DNA from: Clostridiaceae bacterium OM02-2AC
GTDB lineage: Bacteria; Bacillota_I; Bacilli_A; Erysipelotrichales; Erysipelotrichaceae
DNA: 64,000 nt
Direction of reading: 5' to 3'
Assembly (NCBI GenBank): GCA_003481775.1
Contig: QULU01000001.1
Span: forward strand, 248,436-312,435
In this document: positions 10,483 through 19,512 of the stretch, piece after piece
How positions within the stretch are numbered: the stretch's first letter is position 1
Layout: each line of letters starts with the position of its first letter
Notes under the pieces: generated by a model
What the model was told of the DNA's origin: nothing
What the model saw: the letters and a program-made list of their open reading frames with translations, nothing else
Database searches by the model: none
Program-made: the position numbers and the translations under genes

Positions 10483-11919
10483 TTAACGCCCGGTCTGCTT
10501 CTTACTTTTCTTATGCATACCCGGTATGCCGGCACGCGTCATTTCCCTGATATTGAGCACCTCTTCCAGCTTGTCCTTGCTCATCAGACCATTTTCCAGA
10601 ATCAGCTCCTTAAGCTTACGATTTTCCTTCAGAGCCAGCTTTGCCATTTTGCTCGCCTGTGCATAGCCGATATGAGGAGCGAGTGCAGTTGCTGTCCCCA
10701 GAGAATTCTCCATCACCTCTTTACAGTGCTCCGTATTAGCCTGAATCCCCATAATGGCATGTACACGCAGGGTATGACAGGCATTGCGCAGAAGATCGAT
10801 GGATTGAAACAGATTGAAAAACAGAACCGGTTCAAAAACATTCAGCTCCATCTGTCCGGCCTCCGCTGCCTTCGTGATTGTGACATCATTACCGAATACC
10901 TGAAAGCAGACCTGATTGCATACTTCCGGAATGACAGGATTCACCTTACCCGGCATAATACTGCTTCCCGGCTGTCTCGCCGGCAGAACGATTTCCGCCA
11001 GTCCGGTTTTGGGACCGCTGGCCATCAGACGAAGATCGTTGCACATCTTTGATAAAGAAACACAGAGTGTTTTTAAAGATGCATGTGCAAAGACAAAGGG
11101 ATCTACATTTCTGGTACCATCGATAAGATCACGTGCACTCGTCAGCTCAATCTGCGTTATATCACACAGGTTCTTTACACAGATACGCTTGTAGCGCTCA
11201 TCCGTATTGATTCCCGTACCAACAGCAGTAGCTCCCATATTTACGGACTTCAGAGTGGAAAAGGCCACTTTGATTCTACGAATATCCCGCACGATCGCAG
11301 TTGCGAAGGCATGGAATTCCTGCCCCATGCGAATCGGCACAGCATCCTGCAAATGTGTGCGGCCCAGCTTGATGACATCGTTAAACTCTATGCTTTTATC
11401 CAACAATGCCTCCTGCAGCAGCATCAGCTCCTCCAGAAGATCTTCAACCAGAAACAAAGCTGTCAGCTTTCCGGCTGTCGGAAATACATCATTGGTGGAC
11501 TGTCCGAAATTCACATGGTCGTTGGGGTGTATGTAATCGTAGGTCCCAAGTGGTTTTTCTGCCAGCTGAGCAGCACGGTTTGCCACAACCTCATTGGCGT
11601 TCATGTTGGTGCTTGTCCCTGCACCTCCCTGTATGACATCCGTGATAAACCACATATCCAGCTTCCCCTGAATGATTTCATCACAGGCCGCAATGATATA
11701 GCCTGTCCGTTCATCATCCAGATGACCACATTCATGATTGGCCATGGCACAGGCCTTCTTGATCATGCCAAGAGAGCGGATCATGACCGGATGTGTTCGC
11801 AGGTGCGTGATGGGGAAATTTTGTGTTGCACGCACCGTTTGAACACCGTATAATGCGTCATAGGGTACCTGCACCTCCCCCAAAGAATCTTTTTCAATTC
11901 GGAATTGCTGTGTTGTCAT
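10483..11919 (-). CDS. aspA: Aspartate ammonia-lyase
   Basis: Reversible deamination of aspartate to fumarate and ammonia. It has the fumarase/aspartase superfamily signature GSSIMPGKVN near residue 318 and a long helical core; GRTHLQDAVPIRMGQEF and STNDVFPTA are typical of AspA. The start at 11919 (MTTQQFRIEKD) is chosen because GGAGATGGAG lies a normal distance upstream, whereas the two earlier in-frame ATGs do not have a good site. That gives 478 residues, as usual for the family. It is monocistronic, with its own promoter. Confidence 0.94.
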   Translation of the reverse strand: MTTQQFRIEKDSLGEVQVPYDALYGVQTVRATQNFPITHLRTHPVMIRSLGMIKKACAMANHECGHLDDERTGYIIAACDEIIQGKLDMWFITDVIQGGAGTSTNMNANEVVANRAAQLAEKPLGTYDYIHPNDHVNFGQSTNDVFPTAGKLTALFLVEDLLEELMLLQEALLDKSIEFNDVIKLGRTHLQDAVPIRMGQEFHAFATAIVRDIRRIKVAFSTLKSVNMGATAVGTGINTDERYKRICVKNLCDITQIELTSARDLIDGTRNVDPFVFAHASLKTLCVSLSKMCNDLRLMASGPKTGLAEIVLPARQPGSSIMPGKVNPVIPEVCNQVCFQVFGNDVTITKAAEAGQMELNVFEPVLFFNLFQSIDLLRNACHTLRVHAIMGIQANTEHCKEVMENSLGTATALAPHIGYAQASKMAKLALKENRKLKELILENGLMSKDKLEEVLNIREMTRAGIPGMHKKSKKQTGR

Positions 11920-11953
11920 AATATTCTCCATCTCCATTGTTTTCCTTATCTCC

Positions 11954-11976
11954 ATTATACTACGAAAGCGCTTTAT
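11954..11976 (-). promoter_or_regulatory. aspA promoter with cre-like palindrome
   Basis: Minus strand TATAAT at 11954-11959. Directly upstream, 11963-11976 contains the palindrome AAAGCGCTTT, which resembles the core of a CcpA catabolite-response element. The -35 is weak. A CcpA-type protein binding here would block the promoter. The flanks match the consensus only partly. Confidence 0.45.
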
Positions 11977-12235
11977 TTTCCCGTAATAACCTTATAAAAA
12001 TTTCTAATATTGTGTATAAGCAGCTTTAAGCCTTAGCTAAAAGCTGATACATTGCCTTTGTACATTAAACGCCATGTACAGCTGCATGTAAAAAAAAGTG
12101 CAGAATACCATCCCCTGCTCGAATCCTGTAGAATTCCACCTTTATCCTTCTAAAAAACTATGTTTATGTAAAAAAACAAAAACAAGGCAACAGGAAGAGA
12201 AACGATACGCAAACTTGGCGGATTCAAAATATACT
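11977..12235. other. Noncoding gap upstream of aspA
   Basis: The 342 bases between the aspA start and the siroheme gene stop hold the aspA promoter at one end and the siroheme operon terminator at the other. The middle has a 7-bp stem (CAGCTTT/AAAGCTG near 12020-12047), but no recognisable RNA element or convincing gene. Confidence 0.5.
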
Positions 12236-12273
12236 AAAAAAAGATGGAATGATATACGACTTCATTCCATCAT
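12236..12273 (-). terminator. Siroheme operon terminator
   Basis: 9-bp perfect stem (12243-12251 with 12263-12271) with T/A runs on both sides, overlapping the last codons of the sirC/sirB gene. On the minus strand it is followed by TTTTTTTAG. Confidence 0.85.
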
Positions 12274-13512
12274 TTTTTGTATGATATAGTCCTGAAACGG
12301 TTTCAGCTCTATGCAGGATGTCTGCAGAATATGCACGCTGCACTTATGCTTCTGAAGGCTTTGAACCAAAGCGGAGCCCCCATCACTATCCTTACGGTAA
12401 TGTCTCCCCCGCAGCATATACATGGGAAGAATCGCCACGCTTTCCTCACGCCAAGGCAATGTACAATTCATAGTCTGCTTTTCATGAATTGCATAGAAAT
12501 GGACATCCTCTTTCATAATACGCTTCAGCAGTTCACAGAATGCTCCATTCACACAGGAATGATAAATGACAAGCAAATTGATACAGCCGCTCTCCCTTCG
12601 TATCCGCCACAGACATTGGCGAACCTCTTCCTGCCTCTGAAACATAAGCGGCTTTACCCGGACAGTCTCATCCCTAAGAGAAAGAAGACGGCTGTAATAG
12701 CGCCCGTTTTGAAACAGCATCGGCACCAGTGTGACCGGTATCCGCAAGGGCTTTACAATCTGCAGCCATTGCTCGACTGATTGCTGCGCACACCTATCGC
12801 AGACAGCGTCCGATAGAAATGCCGCCACAGCTACAATGCTTGGATTGCTTTGCTCGAAAGCGGTGCAAAAGACAGTCAGCTCCTTTGTTACATCCTCCTT
12901 TACGCCATGAAAGCACAGCAGCTGCAGGCTTTTCCCCTGCAAGGCCTGTACCACACAATTCAGCTCATGTTGGGACAGTTTTCCAAGACGGGAAAGCAGA
13001 TGGGAGCGTTCCTCCTTCTGTATATGCTGCAAAACGTATGATCGCAGGTTTCGCAGCATTGCGATACGGGAAGCATAGGTATCCTTTACGCAGGTATTCA
13101 TTTCCTTCAGAATTTGTTGAGCAAGCAGCGGACTTGCCCCTTTTGTTCCTGCCGCAAGCACATACTCCTGCCCCTCCACCGCGGCAAGCGCATGCATGCT
13201 GGCGCCGCAATCCTGCTGAACACTCATCGCGAAGATTCCTGCCTGTTTTGCATCCTCGCATATTTGCCGATTGCTGTTTGAATCATCACAGCAGGCAATG
13301 ACCAGCATATGCCCCTGCAGCTGCTGTGGTTGATAGGAAGCCGTTATACAGGGGAACGCAGCATCCTGAAAGCAGGCATCGAACTGCTTTGCGATAACGA
13401 CGAGCTCGGCTCCCTCCTGCTTTAGCTGGCAGCATTTTCGATAGGCGATGCGACCACCCCCGACAACCAGCACGCGCACTCCCGCTAGCTGCAGCTGCAC
13501 ACACAGACTCAT
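12262..13512 (-). CDS. Fused precorrin-2 dehydrogenase and sirohydrochlorin ferrochelatase
   Basis: Last two steps to siroheme in one 416-residue protein. Residues 1-145 match the Met8/SirC-type precorrin-2 dehydrogenase, with an NAD-binding GGGRIAYRK motif at 18-26 and AAGTKGASPLLAQQ near 120. Residues 195-416 resemble a duplicated CbiX-type chelatase: the first half has FHG (201-203) and GRYY (270-273), the second has YHS (317-319) and GRHYRKD (369-375). The usual HGSR metal site is altered to HGVK. It overlaps hemL by 4 bp (ATGA), so it is translationally coupled at the end of the operon. The fusion fits the reductase product at 19513. Confidence 0.85.
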   Translation of the reverse strand: MSLCVQLQLAGVRVLVVGGGRIAYRKCCQLKQEGAELVVIAKQFDACFQDAAFPCITASYQPQQLQGHMLVIACCDDSNSNRQICEDAKQAGIFAMSVQQDCGASMHALAAVEGQEYVLAAGTKGASPLLAQQILKEMNTCVKDTYASRIAMLRNLRSYVLQHIQKEERSHLLSRLGKLSQHELNCVVQALQGKSLQLLCFHGVKEDVTKELTVFCTAFEQSNPSIVAVAAFLSDAVCDRCAQQSVEQWLQIVKPLRIPVTLVPMLFQNGRYYSRLLSLRDETVRVKPLMFQRQEEVRQCLWRIRRESGCINLLVIYHSCVNGAFCELLKRIMKEDVHFYAIHEKQTMNCTLPWREESVAILPMYMLRGRHYRKDSDGGSALVQSLQKHKCSVHILQTSCIELKPFQDYIIQKMME

Positions 13513-14798
13513 AAGAGCTGTTCCAACGCCCTTTGCATCATGAGCAGGGTCTCATCAAGCTCCTCATACGTATGGGCAGCCGACAGAAACATCGCTTCAT
13601 ATGGCGATGGTGCAATCAAAATGCCATGATCATAAAGATAGCGGAAATAGCGTTCAAACAAGTTCACATCGCAGGTTTGAACATCCGCAAAGCTGCGTAT
13701 CTCTCGCTCTGTAAAAAACAGCGTCAACAGACTTCCTACCTGATGAATCTGATATGGCAATCGCAGCTGGTTCAGTATCGCCTGCAAGCCTGCTTTCAGA
13801 TAAGCCCCCTTTTCCTCCAGCTCTGTATAAATCTTTGGATGCTCCTTCAGATAGCGCAACAGACGGCAGCCCAGATGCATCGCCAGCGGATTTCCGGATA
13901 GTGTACCGGCCTGATATACGGGACCACTGGGGCTTACCGATTTCATGATATCTGCTCTTCCGCCATACGCACCTACCGGAAGCCCGGCTCCGATGATTTT
14001 TCCAAAGCAAGCCATATCCGGTACAATTCCATAGAACTCTGCAGCGCCTCCATACCGTATCCGAAAGCCGCTGATCACCTCGTCAAAAATCAATACGATA
14101 CCATGCCCATCACAAAGGGTGCGCAAGCCCTGAAGAAATGCCGGCTCTGCTTTTACGACGCCCATATTTCCTGCAATCGGCTCCAGTATAATAGCCGCAA
14201 TCTCTCCTTCGTTTGCTTCGATTACACGCTTTACACCTGCCAGATCATTATAGCTGCATACAAGTGTATGCTTTACAACATCCGCTGGAACACCGGGACT
14301 GGTAGGTGTTCCAAATGTCAATGCCCCGGAACCGCTTTTTACCAGCAAGCCGTCGCTGTGTCCATGATAACAGCCTTCAAATTTGATAATTTTATCTCGT
14401 CCTGTAAATCCGCGGGCAGCCCGTATGGCAGACATTGTTGCTTCCGTACCGGAATTCACCATACGTACCATGGCAAGACCGGGATAGGCATCGATCATCA
14501 GCTCGGCAAGCTCTACCTCCTGCGGTGTACATAGGCCGAAGCTAATGCCCTTTTGAATGACCTCCTCCAAATGCTCACAAAGCAGCGGATGCGCGTGTCC
14601 AAGAATCATCGGCCCCCAGGAGCCGATATAATCCAGATATGTATTGTCATCCACATCCACAACATGCGACCCATATGCGTGTTTGGCAAACAGACAGTCT
14701 GCATGGGCACTGGAAAAAGAGCGAACCGGTGAATTTACGCCTCCGGGCATCACCTCACAGGCCTCACGAAACAGTGCAAGACTTGCTGTATGCTTCAT
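13509..14798 (-). CDS. hemL: Glutamate-1-semialdehyde 2,1-aminomutase
   Basis: PLP enzyme making 5-aminolevulinate in the C5 pathway. The PLP-binding lysine is Lys267 in ACFGKIIGAG; the Asp of IFDEVISGFR and the GTEATMSAIR motif are present. The start at 14798 (MKHTASL) is preferred because GAGGGGGT lies 9 bases upstream; this gives 429 residues, the normal length. The ATG follows the hemB stop by one base. It works with HemA, encoded first in the same operon. Confidence 0.96.
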   Translation of the reverse strand: MKHTASLALFREACEVMPGGVNSPVRSFSSAHADCLFAKHAYGSHVVDVDDNTYLDYIGSWGPMILGHAHPLLCEHLEEVIQKGISFGLCTPQEVELAELMIDAYPGLAMVRMVNSGTEATMSAIRAARGFTGRDKIIKFEGCYHGHSDGLLVKSGSGALTFGTPTSPGVPADVVKHTLVCSYNDLAGVKRVIEANEGEIAAIILEPIAGNMGVVKAEPAFLQGLRTLCDGHGIVLIFDEVISGFRIRYGGAAEFYGIVPDMACFGKIIGAGLPVGAYGGRADIMKSVSPSGPVYQAGTLSGNPLAMHLGCRLLRYLKEHPKIYTELEEKGAYLKAGLQAILNQLRLPYQIHQVGSLLTLFFTEREIRSFADVQTCDVNLFERYFRYLYDHGILIAPSPYEAMFLSAAHTYEELDETLLMMQRALEQLL

Positions 14799-14799
14799 A

Positions 14800-15771
14800 T
14801 CACTGTACCCCCTCATCTATTTTACGGGCAAGATACAAAGCAAAATAGGTAATGATTAAATCAGCACCGGCACGCTTCATTGCCAAAATACTTTCAAAGA
14901 TTGCTTCCTCCCGTACCAGTCCTCGATCCACCGCCATTTTCAGCACGGCATATTCTCCGCTGACATTATAAACTGCCAGTGGCAGGGAGAACTGTTCCTT
15001 CGCTTCTTTGACGATATCCAGATAGGCGAGCGCCGGCTTCACCATCAGAACATCCGCTCCCTCATCCACATCAGCCTGCAGCTCGCGCAATGCCTCTTCC
15101 CTGTTTGCGTAATCCATTTGATAGCCTTTTCGGTCTCCAAAGCTCGGTGCGGAATTGGCAGCGGCACGAAATGGCCCGTAAAAGCTGGAGGCATACTTTG
15201 CACTGTAGCCCATAATGGCAACAGCTTGAAAGCCTGCACTGTCCAGAGTCTGCCGAATGGACGCAATATGTCCATCCATCATATCGCTTGGCGCAACCAT
15301 ATCGATGCCGGCCTGTGCATAGCTAAGCGCAATGCGATTCAGATAGGACAGCGTTTCATCATTCATCACGTCCCCCTCAGCATTGAGAATGCCGCAGTGT
15401 CCGTGGTCGGTATATTCACACATGCACACATCCCCAATCACATAGATTTCCGGTGCATACGACTTGATAAAGCGAATCGCCCTCTGTACGATACCATCCT
15501 GCGCATATGCCTGAGAACCGCAGGCATCCTTATGATGCGGGATGCCGAACAGAATACAGGACAGCACCTGTGCCTGCCTCATTTCCTCCAATACCTCACT
15601 CAGGCGGTCAATGGAGTAATGATAAACTCCGGGCAGTGTTTCAATTTCGCGGCATATATTTTCGCCCTCTACGACAAACAGCGGATATATCAAATCTCTT
15701 TTTGTCAGTACCGTTTCCTTCATCATGGAACGAATGACTGGATTTTTCCGCAGTCTTCTTCCTCTATACAT
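14800..15771 (-). CDS. hemB: Porphobilinogen synthase (5-aminolevulinate dehydratase)
   Basis: Condenses two 5-aminolevulinates to porphobilinogen. The Schiff-base lysines are Lys192 (MGYSAKY) and Lys245 (MVKPAL). Cys116, Cys118 and Cys126 in CMCEYTDHGHCG point to the zinc-dependent form. The 323 residues are normal for the family. Its start overlaps the end of the preceding cobA-hemD gene by 8 bp. Confidence 0.97.
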   Translation of the reverse strand: MYRGRRLRKNPVIRSMMKETVLTKRDLIYPLFVVEGENICREIETLPGVYHYSIDRLSEVLEEMRQAQVLSCILFGIPHHKDACGSQAYAQDGIVQRAIRFIKSYAPEIYVIGDVCMCEYTDHGHCGILNAEGDVMNDETLSYLNRIALSYAQAGIDMVAPSDMMDGHIASIRQTLDSAGFQAVAIMGYSAKYASSFYGPFRAAANSAPSFGDRKGYQMDYANREEALRELQADVDEGADVLMVKPALAYLDIVKEAKEQFSLPLAVYNVSGEYAVLKMAVDRGLVREEAIFESILAMKRAGADLIITYFALYLARKIDEGVQ

Positions 15772-17224
15772 GTGCTTCCTCCTCTATGATACAGGCGCCG
15801 AACAGCCCTTTATCCGCCTTCGGCAGCTCAATAATCTGTTTACAGCCATAGCTGCGTAATGCTTTTGTGGTATGCGACCCCATGGAGTAGACCTTCAGCC
15901 TTGTAACATCCTGCTGCATCATGAGCCTTTTCAGACAGGCATGTACATGATAACTGCACGTAAACAGCACACCGTCATAGACATGCTGTGGCAATGCAAA
16001 GGGCTGTGCTTCCACCGTATAGGCCTTACAAAGCGATACATGTGCATACGCCTGCAGCTGCTCAAGCAGCACGTGATTATCATTGTCCGCCTTTACAAGG
16101 ACAATGCGGTCGCTTTTTTGAATATGCTTTTTCAGCTCCAATGCCAGATGCTCACTGTCCTCCTGCTCTGGCTGAATGTCCGCCTGTATGCCATATCGTG
16201 CCAGCACCTGTCGGCTTTTCTCTCCTACAACGGCGATTTTAACAGCAAAGAGCTGACGGAAATCCAGCTTCTGCTGCAGCAGCTGTGTAAAGAAAATCTC
16301 AATGGCATTACGGCTTGAAAATACAAGAACATCTGTTTTCTTTATATCGATTGTATCCAGCAGAGCTGGGTTTGCGCAAATCCGGCCTGTTGTTACGCAA
16401 TCAACGGAAGCACCGAAATCCTGCAGCTGAAGCTGCAGCTCCCGCAACGCATCGGCAAATTGTGGAAGCAGATAGCGTTTTTGAAATAAGGGACGCCGCT
16501 TCATGAAATTCAATTCCTCCTGTAGCCGGACCACCTCCCCCACAACGATGAGTGCGGGAGAAACGATGGCGGACAGATCTCTGCTTTCGATATCCTGCAG
16601 GGTGGCGGTAACCATTGTCTGTGTCGCACGGCTGGCATTGCTGACAAGTGCAATCGGTGTTTTGGGATCACGCCCTGCCTGAAGCAGTCCCGCAACGATG
16701 GCAGACAGCTGTCGCAGCCCCATATAGAAAATAAGTGTATCACGGGTATGGGCCATCCAGGCATAATCAAGATTGCAAACAGTGTCTGCTTTGCCATGTG
16801 CACTCATGATCCGGACACCACTGGCATAATCACGATGCGTAATCGGAATGCCGGCGAATGCCAGACCGCCGATGCCGCTGGATATACCGGGGATGATTTC
16901 AAATGGTATACCGGCCTGCGCCAATGCTTGTGCTTCTTCCCCAACACGGCCGAATACGCAGGGATCCCCGCCCTTGAGCCGTACAACGATATCATATTGT
17001 GCAGCTTTTTCAATCATCAGCTGCTGAATTTTTTCCTGTGCCATGGCATGCTGTCCAGCGCTTTTGCCGACATAAATGCAGTCACAGTGCTTCGGTGCAA
17101 ACGTCAGGATTTCAGGGTCAAGCAGACGATCATACAAAATGCAGTCCGCTTTTTGAATCATACGCATCGCACGCAATGTCAGCAGCTCCCAATCACCACA
17201 GCCTGCCCCGGTAAGATATATCAT
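15764..17224 (-). CDS. cobA-hemD: Fused uroporphyrinogen-III C-methyltransferase and uroporphyrinogen-III synthase
   Basis: The N-terminal half (about 1-240) is SUMT, methylating uroporphyrinogen III to precorrin-2, with GAGCGDWELLTLRA at the start, VRLKGGDPCVFGR near 82 and ISSGIGGLAFAGIPITHR near 113. The C-terminal half (about 250-486) has the weakly conserved HemD fold, which closes the tetrapyrrole ring. The same fusion is known in clostridia and related Firmicutes. It overlaps hemC by 4 bp. Joining ring closure to methylation commits the pathway toward siroheme or corrinoids. Confidence 0.93.
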   Translation of the reverse strand: MIYLTGAGCGDWELLTLRAMRMIQKADCILYDRLLDPEILTFAPKHCDCIYVGKSAGQHAMAQEKIQQLMIEKAAQYDIVVRLKGGDPCVFGRVGEEAQALAQAGIPFEIIPGISSGIGGLAFAGIPITHRDYASGVRIMSAHGKADTVCNLDYAWMAHTRDTLIFYMGLRQLSAIVAGLLQAGRDPKTPIALVSNASRATQTMVTATLQDIESRDLSAIVSPALIVVGEVVRLQEELNFMKRRPLFQKRYLLPQFADALRELQLQLQDFGASVDCVTTGRICANPALLDTIDIKKTDVLVFSSRNAIEIFFTQLLQQKLDFRQLFAVKIAVVGEKSRQVLARYGIQADIQPEQEDSEHLALELKKHIQKSDRIVLVKADNDNHVLLEQLQAYAHVSLCKAYTVEAQPFALPQHVYDGVLFTCSYHVHACLKRLMMQQDVTRLKVYSMGSHTTKALRSYGCKQIIELPKADKGLFGACIIEEEAHV

Positions 17225-18120
17225 AGATTCTCCTCCACTTTGTTTCGCAAGCGTCTGGCAGCCTCAACTGCCATCTCCTGTGCCTGTGTTCTTGATCCGC
17301 TCATATGCAGATCAAACAGCTTTGTCCCATCCTCACTGCCATAAACAGCAAACAGCTCCGCTTTGTCCTCTTGCAGTCTGCATCTGGCACCCAGTGGTGT
17401 ATGACAGCCGCCGTTCAGCTCCTGCAGAAAGGCACGCTCGGCACAGACCTCCTCATCCACACGCTTTGTGCACAGTGCATTAACAAGCTCGATCAGATTG
17501 CTTCGCTGCTTGCAGACCTCTATCGCGATTGCTCCCTGTGCCACAGCCGGAACCATGATATGCTCCGGCAGTATCTGTGTGATATATTGTTCCAGCTGCA
17601 GCCGCTTTAAGCCTGCGGCAGCAAGAACAATCCCATCCAGCTGCTGCTCCTCCATCTTTTTCAGTCGCGTTTCAATATTTCCGCGAATGCCGACGATTTC
17701 CAAATCCTCACGCTGACGCAGCAGCTGAAATTTACGTCGCTTGCTTCCTGTTGCGATGCGTGCATGCAGAGGCAGTGCTTGCAGGGATGCTGCCTTGCGC
17801 AGCACGAGTACATCACGGGCATCCTCTCGTATAAGCGTTTTGGTAAAGCACAGCCGCTCATCCTGAGCTGAGGGCATATCCTTCATGCTGTGTACTGCCA
17901 GATCGATTGTGTGATCCAGCAGCTGCTGCTCGATTTCCTTTACAAAGATTCCCTTATCCTTCATCTGGTCCAATGCCACATGCTGGATACGGTCTCCCTT
18001 GGTCGATATTACACAAATCGTAAAGGTGTGCTGAGGATACGCCTTCTCCAGCAGCCGTTTTACCTCTGAACATTGCGCCAGTGCCAGTGCACTTCCTCTG
18101 GTTCCCATTCGTATATGCAT
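17221..18120 (-). CDS. hemC: Hydroxymethylbilane synthase
   Basis: Polymerises four porphobilinogens. Typical N-terminus RMGTRGSALALAQ; the cysteine carrying the dipyrromethane cofactor is in ELNGGCHTPLGA near residue 242. The 299 residues are typical. The ATG lies one base after the hemA stop and overlaps its TAG context (GGAGATTAG), so the two are translated together. Confidence 0.96.
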   Translation of the reverse strand: MHIRMGTRGSALALAQCSEVKRLLEKAYPQHTFTICVISTKGDRIQHVALDQMKDKGIFVKEIEQQLLDHTIDLAVHSMKDMPSAQDERLCFTKTLIREDARDVLVLRKAASLQALPLHARIATGSKRRKFQLLRQREDLEIVGIRGNIETRLKKMEEQQLDGIVLAAAGLKRLQLEQYITQILPEHIMVPAVAQGAIAIEVCKQRSNLIELVNALCTKRVDEEVCAERAFLQELNGGCHTPLGARCRLQEDKAELFAVYGSEDGTKLFDLHMSGSRTQAQEMAVEAARRLRNKVEENL

Positions 18121-18121
18121 A

Positions 18122-19330
18122 CTAATCTCCTTTCAGCATCGTTTCCAGCAGCTGCGCATATAGCTGCTGATCCTGCCCCTTCGCTTTTTTCAGGGTCAGC
18201 ATCGGTTCCTTGACCATTCGCAGAAAGGAGGTGTGCAGAACCTTTTTCAATACCTGCTGCTCATGCGAGCTGAGCTGCAGCTTTGCACGGAGCAGTGCAT
18301 AGGTATCAACCGCCATCTGCTCGCTTCGCTGCTGCAAGGACTGAATCAGATAATCTACCTGTTGTGCATGCAGATACGCATACGCCTCCTGTGCCGCAGC
18401 CTCCAGCATGGGATGTGCCTTCTGCAGCAAGACTTTTCGCTGCTCCAGCTGCTCATCGGCTTCCCGCTGCAGGTGATCGATATCGATTACCACACCGCTT
18501 TGTGTGAGCTGTGGATCGATATCCCTTGGCATCGCCAAATCCACATACATCTGTTTTCGCTGAATAGGCGGCATATCCTCCTTGCGTAAAATACGATGTG
18601 GAGAGGATGTCATGGAACAGATCACATCACAGTGTGGAAGAATCTCATAGCGCTTTGAAAAGGGAATGTATTGCATTGAGGCAGACATCACCTGCTCCGC
18701 CTTATGCCGGTTGCGGCTGCACACATACAATGCTGACAGCTCCTCTTCCTGTAAATACTGCAGCATCAATGCAGCCATTTCCCCGCTCCCGATCACCAAG
18801 ATGCTCGCCCTGTGCAAAGACATGGCATTGCGGATATTTTTCACAGCCAGATATGCAATCGAAACCGGATGCTCACTGATCCGATAGGTTGTTTTCAGCT
18901 GCTTCACTGCCGCAAAGCAGCTTTGAAACATGCGATGCAGCTGCTTTTGGCAGGCCTGACATTGATTCGCCATTTGATAGCTGCTCTGCACCTGGCCCAA
19001 AATCTGATCCTCACCAAGCACCATGGAATGATATCCGGCAGCTACCTCAAACAGGTAACAGGCAGCCCTTCTTCCTGTTTTCAAAAACAGTGGGACACTC
19101 TTTGTGGCAGCCTTCAGAAACAGCTCCCTAATCTGATCCAGCTGCTCTTCCTTTTCATATATAAAATACAGCTCACTGCGGTTGCAGGTGGATAGAATCA
19201 CAGCCTGTGTAATATCCACATCCAGCAGTTGATTGTACAGCTCCAATTTCTGCGTGTCGGAAAATGCAGTGCAATCTCTCACATCCGCATCGGCTTCCTT
19301 ATACGATACACCGAATACACCGAACTCCAT
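18122..19330 (-). CDS. hemA: Glutamyl-tRNA reductase
   Basis: First step of the C5 pathway: reduces Glu-tRNA to glutamate-1-semialdehyde. The catalytic cysteine is Cys49 in LSTCNRSELYF; GYHSMVLGEDQILGQV and the nucleotide-binding VIGSGEMA are present. The ATG at 19330 follows AAGAGGTGA; an upstream in-frame start exists but would add about 21 residues of non-family sequence. The 402 residues are normal. It is the first gene of a six-gene operon with overlaps or gaps of 1 bp throughout. Confidence 0.96.
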   Translation of the reverse strand: MEFGVFGVSYKEADADVRDCTAFSDTQKLELYNQLLDVDITQAVILSTCNRSELYFIYEKEEQLDQIRELFLKAATKSVPLFLKTGRRAACYLFEVAAGYHSMVLGEDQILGQVQSSYQMANQCQACQKQLHRMFQSCFAAVKQLKTTYRISEHPVSIAYLAVKNIRNAMSLHRASILVIGSGEMAALMLQYLQEEELSALYVCSRNRHKAEQVMSASMQYIPFSKRYEILPHCDVICSMTSSPHRILRKEDMPPIQRKQMYVDLAMPRDIDPQLTQSGVVIDIDHLQREADEQLEQRKVLLQKAHPMLEAAAQEAYAYLHAQQVDYLIQSLQQRSEQMAVDTYALLRAKLQLSSHEQQVLKKVLHTSFLRMVKEPMLTLKKAKGQDQQLYAQLLETMLKGD

Positions 19331-19364
19331 GCCTTCACCTCTTCCTAAAAACCTAACCAGATAT

Positions 19365-19393
19365 ATTATAAAGGCTGTGGGATGCAGATACAA
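19365..19393 (-). promoter_or_regulatory. hemA operon promoter
   Basis: Minus strand TTGTAT (19388-19393), 17-bp spacer, TATAAT (19365-19370), about 35 bp before the hemA start. Confidence 0.8.
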
Positions 19394-19411
19394 GCAGGCA
19401 GGATAGAAAGC

Positions 19412-19430
19412 GTATAAGAATTCCTTATAC
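19412..19430. promoter_or_regulatory. Inverted repeat in the hemA / reductase divergent promoter region
   Basis: GTATAAG-AATTC-CTTATAC, two 7-bp arms around a 5-bp spacer, about 20 bp upstream of the hemA -35 and about 45 bp upstream of the weak reductase -10 (TATGAT at 19476-19481). The position suits a regulator controlling both cofactor synthesis and the enzyme that uses it. No regulator gene is adjacent. Confidence 0.5.
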
Positions 19431-19512
19431 TCCTATAACACATAAAAATTTGTCGCTGTCTAAATTTCGTGCTACTATGATACATGAGTGCAAATTTGAC
19501 AAGGAGGAACTT

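Noticed and set aside
11083..11853. 256-codon open frame on the plus strand
   Set aside because: Antisense to aspA; the aspA frame carries clear family motifs, this one none.
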